From: Roridomyces roridus
Lineage: Eukaryota; Basidiomycota; Agaricomycetes; Agaricales; Mycenaceae
Assembly (NCBI GenBank): GCA_029378245.1
Contig: JARKIF010000007.1
Coordinates: forward strand, 1,488,001-1,552,000
Length of the DNA stretch: 64,000 nucleotides
Direction: 5' to 3'
The position numbers and the translations under genes were made by a program. Position 1 is the first letter of the stretch, and each line of letters starts with the position of its first letter. The notes below the pieces were generated by a model, which saw only the letters and a program-made list of their open reading frames with translations, did not search any database and was not told the DNA's origin. This document shows positions 1 through 11,229 of this stretch, piece by piece.

Positions 1-335
1 AAAAGTGAGCGAGACCTGGCATATCGTCCTGTTTTCTCTTAGCAGGAATCGGAGGATGGGTATCGATTGCGCACCGGATCCTGTAGATGTCCCACGGCGA
101 CGTCCAGGCTGGCGGCGGCCTTGTCTGCGGTAGGATCGTGAACGAGAACTGCTTCTAGGGAATTTTCCAAGCGGATAACACGATATTCTCGATCGTCCTG
201 CATCGATTTTTGAAGGGGTGTCTTGAATACATAAAAGGGAGGTGCATTGAGCGGAATAACGCGTTCCCAGTTGGATGAAACTGTTGCCATTCGAGCGCGA
301 AGGATTGATGAGATACGGTTAAGGTTCGGTGGCAT
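1..335 (-). CDS. STE23-like insulin-degrading metalloprotease (M16), N-terminal part
   Basis: This is the first part of a zinc metallopeptidase of the insulinase family, which in fungi trims a-factor-type pheromone and other peptides. Exon 1 runs 335-75. A 46-nt intron (74-29, GTGCGC...CAG) follows, and exon 2 starts at 28 and leaves the window. Across the junction the protein reads ...VAVGHLQDP/DDMPGLAHF, which is the segment just before the HxxEH zinc motif in the M16 family; the motif itself lies outside the window. REYRVIRLENSLEAVLVHD is the usual first strand of the family. The start may be at 335 or at an internal ATG at 287. Family membership is inferred from memory of STE23/IDE sequences. 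Confidence 0.85.
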
Positions 336-405
336 TGATCGATCATCAATATTTGATTTGATGCGCTCTGTAGATACAAGTACAAATTCTTTTTCTCTCT
401 CTCTC

Positions 406-1654
406 TCAAACTAGCTTGAGCAAGTCGCCAAGGACACCCATCGCTGTAACAGCTGCCCCCGCCCCCGCGCCTTGGACGATGAGTGGCCGCGCGCCGTAAC
501 GCTCGGTGTGGAACATGATAATATTGTCTGACCCGCCCAGCGACGTGGCGAAGGGGTGTGTCACAGGGTACCTATATATCATGAGTATCTGTAGGCCAAA
601 AAAGCTGAGAACATACTTCTCGAGCCCAGCACGGACCTGCCCATTCTTCACGTCGACAACTCCGACAAAGCGGAGGACCTGGCCCTCCTTACTCGCGTCC
701 GCGCGCATCTGCGCAAAACGCCCGTCAAACGTGGGGAGCCCATCGACAAAGGCGTCGCCAGTGGGCGTGCCCTCGAGCTCGGGCGGGATCAGCGACGCGG
801 TCTGGACGGCGGCAAAGGACTGGAGTGCGGGTAACGGCGAGGAGTGCGTTACAGTGCGAGCAAGAATGGTGAGTTTGCGCGCGACGTCAAATCCGTTTAG
901 GTCGTCTGCTGGGTGAGGTTCCTGTTTTGCGATGATTGGTCAAGGCCATGTGCGAGGAAAGAGGCGAAACTCACTGTGTACCCCTTTTCGCGGGCGATGC
1001 GGACAACGGAGGAGAAGGCCGGGCCATCTGCGGCTCCGGTGGAGAACTCGTTGAAGATGTAGCTCATCGTCCCTGAGAAAACACCCTCGATTTTGACGAT
1101 CTGGACGGGGTGGGTGAAGCGGTACATGGCAATAAAGGGCTAATGCGCACCTTGTCGCCAGTGGCCACGAGGTCCTTCAGAGTCCCAACGACAGGGAGCC
1201 CCGCGCCGACCGTGGCTTCATTCAAAAACCGCGCGCCAGACTTGCTGCTCGCTGCGATGATGCTCTGATACAGCGCGAGGTCGCCGGAAAAGGCTTTCTT
1301 GTTGGGCGTAATGACGTTTATTCCCGACCCGAGCCACACGGGATACAAAGCTGCGACGTCTTCAGAGGAGGTGTTGTCGATCAACGCGACCTTTTGTGAG
1401 GGGGAGACCAATGCAGCTAGTTCCTTTGTGAGCTTTGAAAGATCAGGGCGATCCGCGGACGCGGCGAGATCGGCTTTCCAGGAGGAAGACGAGGTTATGG
1501 GGCTAGTGTGACTGAAGAGAGCGCGCGTCGAGGACGTGAGCGAGATGAGGTGGAAGGGTGAAGTGGCTGGTGGAATCGACAGCAGTTGATTGATGAATTC
1601 AGATCCCACAAGGCCGACACCAACGACGGCAACGTAGATTTTCGGTGTGGACAT
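406..1654 (-). CDS. HOM6: Homoserine dehydrogenase
   Basis: The enzyme reduces aspartate semialdehyde to homoserine with NAD(P)H, the branch step to threonine and methionine, in the cytosol. Four exons, 1654-1151, 1100-975, 921-617 and 571-406, are separated by introns of 45-53 nt and give 366 residues, close to the roughly 360 of yeast Hom6. The Rossmann motif GVGLVGSEF lies near residue 12. ITPNKKAF, KIEGVFSGTMSYIFNEF and the catalytic HPADDLNGFDVARKL stretch follow in the family order. The C-terminus reads RPLIVQGAGAGAAVTAMG. An ATG 105 nt further upstream is open in frame, but MSTPKIYVAVVGVG is the natural start. There is no sign of damage. Confidence 0.95.
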
Positions 1655-1913
1655 GGCGATATAGGAAAGAGAGCGTCTGCGCACGATGGCGATTGCAGCA
1701 GAACACGAAGTTCGGAGCATCGGGTCCGAAGTCCGATCATTCAAACAACTTGCAAACAACCCTCAAACCGGACCAGAACTTAAATTGAGCGCAGCAAACT
1801 AGCACCGTCGACCGAACACTGATATCGCTTCCTACTTGCCTCCGACGCCTCGGTTTCGCCTCGTATTGCATACAAATGGTTCACTCGCTGGAAGGTTGGC
1901 TTTAGCTCGCCCC

Positions 1914-3502
1914 ATGGAAGCTGCGGCCAATGCAATGCGATGGCAGAATAGACTGGATCGCTGCGCCAACGGTACGTGTCTACGGCAGTCTTCTTGCTTA
2001 TTCTGATCTGTCTCAAAGTCAGCGCTCTTTCTCTTCTCGCTTGGGATTACTGTACGTTTTTGGTGGGTGTTTTGTTCACGACAAGCGGCTGACGAATCCA
2101 CACCGCAGGCCAAACGTTTACTCAAGAGGTATTCCGAGACCCCTTGTCTGTATCTCCACTGATAAAAAACCCGCAGGTCGAGTACTTCTGGGCTAGTCGT
2201 GAATATGAAATATTGGACTCGGCTTACGAAAAACTAGTTCTCGAAATGGTCTCTCGTGAAGCTGCTCTTCTTCATTGTGAGTTCTGGGCGTCTGTTGAAT
2301 GCTCTCTCCAAATTCATGCCTCCAGAATCGATACCTCACGTTTGGCCTCGTAATTCTTTCCGTCCTATGTCAGTGCAACCCATTCGCATGGACCTTCGAA
2401 TTAACTTTCTCCGACAGTCGATTTGTACCCGACTCCGGACAAAGCGACGTATGTATCTACAATCCCCATCCGCCCAAACTCCTGAGCTCTTCCAGATGTA
2501 CGTAGGCTGGCAGACCGCGGAATTCAGGCAACTCACTTCGGGATAGGCGTCTCATGGGCCAAGTTTGAAGTTTTTTCTGGTCTGCTTTCATTATTCATCC
2601 GTCTTTACCTCTGATTATGGTCTTAGCTCTGTTTTGCGCCTTCATCGTCGAAGGTCGGTCTTGCCAACCCTGAACTACAGCTAACAAACCGTACAGTCAT
2701 CATGCAAATTCGATTGCATGCACTCTATGGGCAAAGTAAGCAGCTGCGCCTCACCCAGTCCGTACTTGACTTGCGCAGACAAGAGACTCATTTTCGTGGT
2801 TTCCTTGCTGTGCATTGGCGAGTTGATGAGCATGGCCACCTTGTCGTTGATCAGGAACGTATACATTTCTTCCCGTCAGCCAGTGAACCTTACGCGTCGA
2901 CAGATTCCCGACCTCATTCGCTGGCCTGGCCTTGGTGCCCAATTCAACATCCACACTTCCTTTTTGCAACAAAATGATTCCAGACCATTTCTACCCATAT
3001 TGGTATTCCTTCCGCAGTTTTCCAATACCAGACTCGTCATTGAACACAGGATCTCGTTCATGATCTTTGACACGATTATCCTCCTCCTCGTCGGCCACAA
3101 GGCTTACATCCACTACCAAACCCTCCCCGACAGATCGTGGTCCAATTCATCGCTCATGGCCGTTCTCGTGCGCGACTCGTTCATGTACTTCCTCTGGCAT
3201 GTGTCTGGCCTTTCTCCACCTTGTACCCAAGTTCACACAGATAAAGCAATGTGACCGTCTTCCTGTTTACCACCCTCCTCTGGCGCTTCGGCCCTCAAGA
3301 GCTCGCGACGGTCGCCAACAGCTGGTCGCTCGTCGTGCCCTCGGCGTCCGCTGGCCGACTGCTCCTTAATATGCGCCAAGCGTACAAGCCTGCGTCGGAC
3401 CATGTGACTACTGCAGGGCTGTCTGGGCTGGGGTCATTGCATCTTGTGTGTCCGCCCTCGACGGATGAAGATGAGGATGGGAGTAGCTTTGATGAGGATT
3501 AG
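1914..3502 (+). CDS. DUF6533-type seven-helix membrane protein
   Basis: Basidiomycetes carry many multi-pass membrane proteins that open with DUF6533; their function is unknown. I read exons 1914-1971, 2019-2051, 2109-2128, 2177-2191, 2238-2276, 2326-2452, 2547-2579, 2627-2653, 2697-2735, one beginning at 2779, and a last exon 3247-3502. Joined, they give LSLLAWDYCQTFTQEVEYFW, FSKWSLVKLLFFI and NRYL, the DUF6533 signature, then WAKFEVFSALFCAFIVE, VIMQIRLHALYGQ and further helices, ending in an acidic tail. The region 2850-3062 is uncertain: two splicing patterns keep the frame. The intron after VEYFW appears to start with GC rather than GT. The family call is firm and the exact exons less so. 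Confidence 0.75.
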
Positions 3503-3633
3503 TTCTTGGTTGAGTGTACATATATAAGTAGAACCGTCAATCTTGCTTTTTGATGCAAACCTCTGAAGTTCAACTGATCGCAGAACCTCAGATAATATCC
3601 CAGGTTCATGCTCATAAACATAGGTGAATCAAA

Positions 3634-4706
3634 TCAAATCTCCTTCTGCATTGTCGGCACCCCAAACTCGATATCCAGGTCCTCCATCAGGAAGGCAACC
3701 GACCACGGAGCGACGGCGGGGAATCCAAGCCCATCACCTACTTTCCCACTGCTCAGACCCGGCGTCGCCTTGCGAAGTGAAGTAGCTCCTCTAAGCACGG
3801 GAGTGAGACTAGCCCATTCGGTGGTCTCGACCACCTCGGGCTCGGTACCCGCCGGTAGAGGGGGCTGCATCAAAGAAAAGTAGCTGCCGAGGATGCTCGT
3901 GCTGGAGCGGATGGCGAGAGAGGAGAGGAGGGTGATGGGTTGGACGGAGGCTTGGAAGAAGGGTGTGGAGGAGCCAGTGTGGCTGACGGAGATGTTGGTC
4001 GTTCCGTCTGATGAGGTGTTGATCTCGAAGTTGGCGACTTGCTCTGGAGGGAGAAGGTAAACCTGGTAAGTACCTTTCAAGGAGCGAGACAACGTACTGG
4101 GAATGTTCCAATTTTTCCGACCTATATTTGTGTTGAGTTAAATTTGGGAGTATAGTTGAACTTACATACCGTTGAGCGTGGAAGCCTTGCTTGAGACATA
4201 GATTTGCGTGATGCGGAAGCCTTTGCTGCCATTGGGATATTTCCATCGGCCCGGGACATATATTAGCTCGTCGTCTGTTAAAGTTCAACACAAGGAAAAG
4301 TTGTTGAAATAAACAAAAGCACATGGACCTGTTTAGGAGATGAGAATCGGTCACGAATTCGGGCAAGAGAAGGACCCACCGACGGGGGAATCCGAGTACG
4401 ACACGACCTGTATCATCGGTAAGACGCCGTTGCCAAACCAGGCTGTTGAACCGACCGACCTGAATGAGCCCGAGGCCTCCAATAAATTCCCCACCGGAAG
4501 CTAGAGCTTCAGCTTGGAACGGGCTGCACCAGCCAGCTGGGAAACTGGTCTTGGCGCTCAACGGGGACACGGGGAAAATCCAGCTTCTGCCTTTGAGATT
4601 CCATGGGCTAGAAAAGGGGCGAATAAATTGGATGTTGCGCTCGGAGGACAGAGACGAACGCGGGGGCGATTGGGATATCCGTCATGGTTGTGGGGGAAAG
4701 AGACAT
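3634..4706 (-). CDS. Acetoacetate-decarboxylase-like fungal protein
   Basis: I join exons 4706-4660, 4607-4384, 4328-4323, 4274-4170, 4121-4098 and 4043-3634 into 271 residues; a start at 4685 would give 264. Motifs include PWNLKGRSWIFPV, GGLGLIQVGRFNSL, GFPRPYDELIYVPGRWKYP, FRITQIYVSSKAS and NGRKNWNIPKQVANFEI. This order resembles fungal proteins of the acetoacetate decarboxylase superfamily as I remember them. The reaction is unknown and no catalytic lysine is assigned. The third exon is only 6 nt (GTCCAT) and restores PRPYDEL across two introns of 55 and 48 nt; the fifth is 24 nt. No signal peptide is seen. The gene model is well supported by frame; the family name is tentative. Confidence 0.7.
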
Positions 4707-4739
4707 GTGTTAGCGAGTGAGACCGGCTAGAGTGACAAA

Positions 4740-6345
4740 TCATTAATCAAGGATAGCAATCAGATCACTGCGCGGCTTTCTCCCAACCGCCATGGGGCAG
4801 ACAGCAAGCAGACAGACATCCAAAGCCGCAAAGTCCTTTGCCACCGTCTGCCAAACCGTCTCTCTTCTCCCTGTTGCGCCAAGCATGGCATATGTAGGCT
4901 GAAGCTGGTCAGCACGGCGCCCGCAGTCTGATTGATATTTCCCAGCTGCCAGAACAACCAACCTGTGACGTCGACTTACACGGTGACCGGTGACCCCACG
5001 TGGCGGCCGAGGAGACAGAACGCTTCTCCCGCAATTGTTTCTCATAAGTACGGTTGAGCCGCCGAACATGGTGATCAATGGTGGACACACAATCTCAGGG
5101 CTCCCTCCGAGTTGGTCAAACATCTTTTCGAATGTGGGTAAAAATGACGGGAAACCCTCGGACTGTCCAGGTCTCCTGCGGCTCCTCCAGGTATACAGGC
5201 ATCCTCTTCTCCAAATGAGCGGGCTGAGCCGTCGGAAAGCCGCACTCTCTGCCACATCCTTGGAGATGGACCAGCTTTCGGCAGAAACCCGTGTCCTATA
5301 TATGCTCTCTCGTCAACAATGTCCTTCCCTCTCGCAATCCTTGGATCTGGACCAGCTCCGAAATCGTTTTCTGATTTGTATTTTACCCCGGTTGAAACCT
5401 GCGGTGATATGGTCTCAGGGGAGCTGAGATTTGTCGCGCTATCCAATTGGAACGAACGACGAGTGTGCGTGCATTTCTTGTGGTGCTTCCTGATTCATAA
5501 GGAAATCCATAGTTGTCATGTCAAGTTCTCAACGCTGGACTCCGGCCTATAGAGTATATCTCATCGCGCAGATGCTCGAAGCCGTCACGTTGACGTTCGA
5601 ACGAAGACCTATCCTCATGTAAACGTACTGACCCTTTTGCTTGGAATTTGGGGATTCATAGACGGCCCAGAACCCAATCACCAACTCCTTCTTTCAGGCC
5701 GAAAATATCCTCGATGGTTAAACGTTGGAAGCAAGCCAAGAGCGGCCGTATTTTTTGCCGTCGGGTAGGCAGTGCATGTTTAATTGCGGGTCTTCTAACT
5801 GGTACGCGGTTGTTTTTCACAGTACATGTCTCTGTCGAGAACTGTGAGACAAGATCACGCCGCACGGGAGGTTAATACCGTCGTTTAATTTCTGTGAACC
5901 ATTTTGCAGATCACGCACTACAATTCTGCAATTCAACCCCCGACCCTCATCAAATCGAAGAAAGCAGGGTCGCAAGCACGGTCTTCTGTATTCCCTCCAT
6001 CGCGAGCTGGATTGCCGCCTCACTTGGACCCCGGATTGGGAGGTCAACGTCTGCAAACGTGGGCGCAGTTTCGGTTGGACGAGGCTGATAAATGCTAGGG
6101 CCTCGCCCGACGGATTCGCGACTCTTCAACGGTACGTGTGATTTTGTTGATAGAAAATCGTGCTAAATTTTCCTAGTATAATAGGATAGCGTCAAGGGTC
6201 TGGCTTATTCACGGCATAGTATTAGGGAACTGTCGACGCTGGTTGATCGGATGGAGGCCTATGTGGCTGCGTACACAGGTCTCTTATCAAATGAGCAGGT
6301 CTTTCGACTGGATTCCAGCTGGAACGAGTCGTCTGCGGATATATA
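4740..6345 (+). pseudogene. Decayed Zn2Cys6 regulator, paralogue of the gene at 25982-28166
   Basis: No long frame survives, but islands match the live regulator in the same order. Near 4829 RKVLCHRLPNRLSSPCC matches RKVLCHRQPNGLPCPRC, the second half of the zinc cluster. Near 5263 SLEMDQLSAETRVL matches SWKIDLLPPETRVL. Near 5315 SFPLAILGSGPAPKS matches SFHPRIIGPGPKPLS. Near 5522 SSQRWTPAYRV matches SPSRPWTISYM. Near 6190 KGLAYSRH...LVDRMEAYVA matches the C-terminal KAFGYSRD...LIERMEAHLA. The islands lie in different frames with stops between them. I infer an old duplicate that has lost function. It could instead come from another family member. The rest of the interval shows nothing recognisable. 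Confidence 0.65.
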
Positions 6346-6410
6346 AACCTTATAAACGCTGCAATTTATTTGGACCGCCCAATTCGGGTTGAAAGATCGA
6401 ACGATCTGCT

Positions 6411-6418
6411 TATATAAG
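6411..6418 (+). promoter_or_regulatory. TATA box of the small Zn2Cys6 gene
   Basis: TATATAAG lies 33 nt upstream of the ATG at 6444, a plausible core promoter for that gene. No transcription data are available. Confidence 0.45.
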
Positions 6419-6443
6419 CCTGCTCATCTTGTTCTTGACCACC

Positions 6444-7153
6444 ATGTCGCGTGAAGACGAGTCTACAAGCCGCCGCTCGAGCATCTTCACGGAAGGACTC
6501 ATTCACCTTCCTCCACTCAATCGTCTACCCGCTCAATCCGCCGACGCCGACGCGCCCTTGAAAGGCTTACACCCGGATCCGAGTCTGCTCTCTCTCCCTC
6601 CGCTACGCTCATTCGCGCCACCAGGCGCTTACAACTACCCATCCTACCTCGCTACGCCTCTTCCCAGCGTCCAGAAGAGTAACATACTCTCCCTTCCGCC
6701 CTCTCTTCTCCTTTCATCCTCGCGAATTGCCGTCGCAAAAACCAAAGGAACCGGTTTGGAATTCCGCAACTCGAGTGGCGCACAGGGACGGACGAAAAAG
6801 CAGGCGTTGAGTTGTCTGCATTGTCGGCAGCGTAAAATCGCGTGCGTGCGTCGCGAGGGGCAGGCTGATGGGGAGGCTTGTAGGTGTGTATCGGTCCCGA
6901 TTACTTCCGATGCGTCCGGCATGGCCTTGTTCGCGTCGTTTCAAGTTATTTCGTCTCATCTCTACCGAATAGTCAATGTGCACGACGCAATCGCGAATGT
7001 GTGTACCCGGCTATGAGCTATCGAGGGCACCGGTCGACGAGGGGGGCGAAGGGCGATGATTCTCCGACAACAGAGATGCTTCCTGTACAGGATGGTGAAC
7101 AAGTGTTGGAAGACGCAACGCCAACTCCTCTGTCGATGGATGGACCACCGTGA
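6444..7153 (+). CDS. Small Zn2Cys6 DNA-binding protein
   Basis: A fungal binuclear zinc-cluster protein of about 206 residues, probably a nuclear DNA-binding regulator. Exons are 6444-6883 and 6973-7153 with an 89-nt intron. The intron joins CLHCRQRKIAC to SQCARRNREC, giving C-x2-C-x6-C...C-x2-C-x6-C around residues 127-155; a basic tail YRGHRSTRGAK follows. The N-terminus is rich in Ser, Pro and Leu. There is no Fungal_trans middle domain, so the protein is much shorter than most members. The terminal TGA is embedded in GTGAGT. If that donor is used with the CAG ending at 7199, the protein gains one residue and stops at 7206. Target genes are unknown. Confidence 0.8.
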
Positions 7154-7414
7154 GTGTCGCTGACTTGGTGGTGTTTGTATCGCTCACTGGTTGCCGCAGG
7201 TTATGAGATTCGTAGATTCTTTTCTTGGTGGAATGGACTTGATTCGTATGCTATATTCTTCGTATTCATCGCAGCAATTGAAAGCTTTCTTGCGAACTTT
7301 ATGGAACTCTTTGGAACACCGGAACACCGTGACGATCAGCCGAATCATGGATGAAACGGTTTAGCCGAATGAAACGGCTTAGCCCGTATCTTTATCTTCT
7401 TCTCCACAACGACC

Positions 7415-10230
7415 ATGCAGCTTGCCATTCTCTTGTGGCTTGCTGCTCACCCACTCATTCAAGCTACCCAGTTTCCCCTCCAATCGCCTCTTGAAACAAC
7501 TGCTGGCTGGGACGACCTCGACGCTGGCCCTCAGGCCAACGAGACCGCGCATCTTACTTTCGAGACCGCCAACTCACTGCTCCAGCACTGGCCTAATACA
7601 CGCTATCGAAATGGTGCCCTTTTTCGGTTTCTTCTTCCTATCTCTCGTTGAGCATCCCAGGCCACACGATCGTCCCTGGCACCATCCCCGTCGGCACCCT
7701 CCTCCACCACGGGCGCAGCGATCAAAACGTCCCAACCTTTGCCGAATGGACGACGATGGACCCGGAGCACGCGTACCTCTTTTGCGGCAACAAGTTGAAG
7801 CGCGATGATGAGGGCAACCAAACGATCACGGGGTGTTGGCAACTCACATTCATCAGGAAAAATCACCAGAAAATTTGCTGCCAGCCAAGTCTATGATGCC
7901 CGTCATAGTTCAATATTGCATCGAGCTTCAACTCTGTAGTCTATGTAGGCACAGTAGCTCAAAGGGCTAGCTCTGTAGTGAAATATTACTCTCTGTACTT
8001 TCAGTGCCATGCAATGTTGCACAGAGCATCAATTACTGGGGACTACATACTCTATATATTGAGAAGAGCTGCATATATCACCAACATCAGCAACAACTGC
8101 TCTGGAACAAAATGTGTAATGAGCTCAGTGGGACTCAGACTGGATTGAAGGGTTTCGGCACATTGATGCCAACTGATCCGGAGGCCGGCATCAATGCTCT
8201 GATGTCATCATCAATGATCTGATGTCGGCATCTTTGATTGTAACCTGCAGAACTGTTCCCAAGCAATTAATGGTTTTGAAATACAGCACAAGTGGCTTTG
8301 CAGATGGACTGACTGAAGTCTCAGTGAATGACTTAGCCAATTTGACCAAGAACCACCAAAAGTTGTCAAACCCCATAGTGGTTGCATTGATTCTTAGCCT
8401 CACGTGTGCCTGCGTAGCTTACTTGTTATTGTCTCACTATGATATCTTCTTCTACTTAGCAGTGGTCTCCTGTTCGAGTCCCACCAGTTGCAATTAAATA
8501 ATCTTGAGATTTACTTGCCCAGCCAGAAACCCATCAAGCAGTTAGTGAAGCAAGAAGCCTGTGAAGCAACCACTAAGTACAAGTGGTGAGTGAATCCTTT
8601 TGACTTTTGCCCCGTTTTGAGAGCTGCAATGTAGCTCCCTCAGTCATCATTGGAGTGCATCATAGTACTACATTGACTACCTGTCTACAGAACTATGAAA
8701 CTATGTTGCACTACAAACCTGTGGCACAGGACTACAGTGTGCAATATTTTAGGGGGAAGACGATGGTACTACACCAAGTATGTTGCATACATAGAGCTAT
8801 GTCTTCATCGGAATTTTTCCTGATGTTTGTCGTCACGCGGCCGCTCAAGGTGGTGTATTTCGATGGGTCGAGTGGGGCGAATATGAAGGATGGGTCGCTT
8901 GATATGCAAGATTTGTTGCTCTGGGGGAAGGCCAGACCAGACCGGTGGATGGCAGAACGGGCCAGGATCGATGGTTTGTGCGAGTGGGGTAGGGAGTTTG
9001 GCGTTGATGGGTTTCTAAGGCACGTTCCATCTTTATATTGCATTCCTCGCTGATTATTTTTCAGGATGGAACCCACCTTGTGGGTTCTTCCTTTTTTTGA
9101 ACCTATCTTTGTTGGTGATTCAAAACCCACAGCGAAGTGATGCTCTGCTCTTTCTCATCCGGGGTAGAACTTCTCAGCGCCAACTTTCTGGCGGCCATGT
9201 GGAGCCGGGACATCACCGCACCACAACTCTCGCGTTTCTGGCACTCTACAGAATTCAGCGGCGACGAACCCAACATGGACCCGCTCATCTGGGACCTCGT
9301 CCGCTTTGAAAGCATCCGAGCAGGAAAGTGGCATGAACGCTATCCGGGAGAAACACGGGTTTCCCTTGACATGGCAAGGTCAGTATCGCTATATGACACA
9401 TCTCTCGCTCCGTCTCTGGTCGCTGCACGCGCTGGTAAAGAGCGGTGGGATCACCGCATCGAGGCAATCTCTGCGGTGGATTTGGTCGCGGTGAAACAGC
9501 GGTTGCGCGAGGTCCTCGCAGACTCGAACACGGAGGTTGGAAGCGGCATCGACTCACTCTACCGCGTGGTGGTGAAACGTTACGCCGATCGACTCGAACT
9601 GCTGCACCATCTCCTCAACACGACGGACCCTAACCTCATTCAAAATCGCACCCGTGTGGTGCAGAGACAACTGCGGATTATGCTGACGCCGTACATCCTC
9701 TACTCGGTGCAGCCTGCAGGTAATAATCCCGACGACGATTCGTGGGCGGCACCCATATGGCATGCCTGCGCTACGCAACATACGGCGCATATCCACACCA
9801 GAGCACATCTTACGCCGTCGGAGTGCGTCTTGCTCAGCGCGCTCGACGGAACGAACCGTGAGATTTGTAGAGTCGTGGTGCGGATGTGGGTTGCTGGCGT
9901 GCGTGCGGGGCTGGATATGCTTCTCCCTGGGTCGGCAGATACAGACGTGTCTCGTGTGTTCGAAGACTGGCGGACCTCGGCGGATTCGCTCGTCTCCTGG
10001 CTTGATTGGAGCGTGTGGGTCAAGTGCCGTCCGGAATGTTCGGCTGAGGTACGCGATTCTTCGGTGAATAACCCTTTTTTTTTTTGCTCATTACGCTGTG
10101 CCAGGAAATATGCTACCTCCCCACTTGGCCGTGGTTCTGGGACGAATGGATGTCCATTCCGGAAGATGGAGAGTGGAAACGGCCGCAGCCGAGGTGTATC
10201 AGACAGGTTGAGCCGTATTCGTCGTTTTAA
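7415..10230 (+). pseudogene. Conserved basidiomycete protein of unknown function, split by a 975-bp element
   Basis: Exon pieces 7415-7613, 7661-7850, 8826-9019, 9065-9079, 9133-10048 and 10105-10230 form one continuous reading frame once the element at 7851-8825 is ignored. The N-terminus looks like a signal peptide (LAILLWLAAHPLIQA). The family-like stretches are HTIVPGTIPVGTLLHHGR, DPEHAYLFC and VVTRPLKVVYFDGSS, then VDGFLRMEPTFEVMLCSF and a C-terminal YLPTWPWFWDEWMSIPE. The element sits between CWQLTF and VVTRP. All other parts are open, so the break seems recent. The intron at 9020-9064 starts with GC. Function is unknown; I recognise the family only as a recurring secreted-type hypothetical protein. 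Function is lost unless the element is removed from the RNA. Confidence 0.75.
7851..8825. mobile_element. 975-bp non-autonomous TIR element (CATCAGGAAAAA family), copy A
   Basis: The left end reads CATCAGGAAAAATCACC. The reverse complement of the right end reads CATCAGGAAAAATTCCG, so 13 terminal bases match. TT flanks both sides (7849-7850 and 8826-8827); removing the element and one TT restores CTC ACA TTT GTC GTC in the host gene. The interior is AT-richer than its surroundings, has no transposase-like ORF, and repeats short words such as CTCTGTAGT and ACTACA. It looks like a MITE or a shortened DNA transposon. Copy B at 47469-48994 shares the terminus. Confidence 0.75.
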
Positions 10231-10288
10231 AGAAATAGACGGTATTTAGCAGCAGAATTCATCGATTTCAGATAGTACATCGTTCATT

Positions 10289-11092
10289 TCATACACCCAA
10301 ATCTTCGCGGAACTGCCCAAGCTCCTCGCATGTTGAGCCGGCGCAACGATGTCCGCGCTGCGACCTCTCAAAATCGATGAAGCAAAAGCTACCGTCGGGA
10401 CGGCGAAGCACGTTCCTCGGTGCCACATCGCCGTGTGTGATCCCCGCCCTATGGAGCTGCGCGAGAATGTTGTACAGCTGATTCCTAGACATGGAACGTC
10501 AGAAGCAAATTCTCTGGTTGAAAACACGCTATGTACTTCTCGTGACGGGGGAGATGAAGTTTTTGCCAACCGTCTGCCCCCGATGCACATATCCTGCGTC
10601 CCGCATTCTCGAGTAACAGTCCTATCCAGGCCTGCGTGGGGGCTTTGAGGATACAATGGAGGGTTGGGACGATTGGTCCCAAACGCATATGGGCAATTGC
10701 GGAATATGTATCCAGTTCATCCAGCACGTTGTCGCAATATTCTGGGATCGGATAGCTCTTCAAAACGACATTGAGAGGCGGTTGGCCCGCCATGTTCCAT
10801 GTTCCGAAGCAGGCGGACGAGATATTACTGTCTATATCGTCCGACGGGTCAACCATGAGGGTGTGCGACTGCGCAGGGGGTAGCTTCGTTGAAGGCGGGG
10901 AGTCTGTTGTGGAAGCAGTGCGATACGCATCGACTTCTTCGCGGGTAAGAGATTCCAAGCGCACAGGCCTGATTGGGCCGTCTTCGTCGGGCGGGAAGCG
11001 GAGGAACTGAAGCAATTCAAGACGCTGGTCCGATGGTTCGGAGGCTCACATACTGCATAAGGACGATTCGGAGGAGGTAGCTTGTCTTGCAT
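10289..11092 (-). CDS. Kinase-like (PKL) protein, tandem copy A
   Basis: A compact 234-residue kinase-like protein. Exons are 11092-11054, 11006-10537 and 10484-10289. A possible ATP-site lysine lies in NVVLKSY, followed by an acidic stretch LDELDTY. The catalytic loop is THGDVAPRNVLRRPDG, and the metal motif is FIDFE in place of the usual DFG. The end is QFREDLGV. These fit the protein-kinase-like/aminoglycoside-phosphotransferase fold, and similar proteins are common in Agaricomycetes. The substrate is unknown. It is the most downstream of three head-to-tail copies on the minus strand; exons 2 and 3 have exactly the same lengths as in copy B (470 and 196 nt). Confidence 0.8.
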
Positions 11093-11229
11093 GCTGGAAG
11101 AAAAACGACGAGTAGACGTTTGAGAGAGGTGGTTGTGGGCGTCGCACGGTATAAGTCCGAGTACTTGACACTGACGGGGTATGTAGCAGTAGAATTCGAT
11201 TTCACAGTCGTGGAAGTACAAAACTCGTT

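Noticed and set aside
2718..3254. 178-codon plus-strand ORF as a stand-alone protein
   Set aside because: It is an unspliced part of the DUF6533 gene; several of its introns happen to be multiples of three or stay open.
7154..7354. 66-codon hydrophobic ORF after the small Zn2Cys6 gene
   Set aside because: It overlaps the likely last intron and 3' UTR of that gene and lacks a start context or relatives.
8464..8500. GTTCGAGTCCC, a B-box-like tRNA promoter word inside element A
   Set aside because: The flanking bases do not pair into a T-arm and the A-box candidate upstream has two mismatches at poor spacing, so no tRNA or SINE is called.
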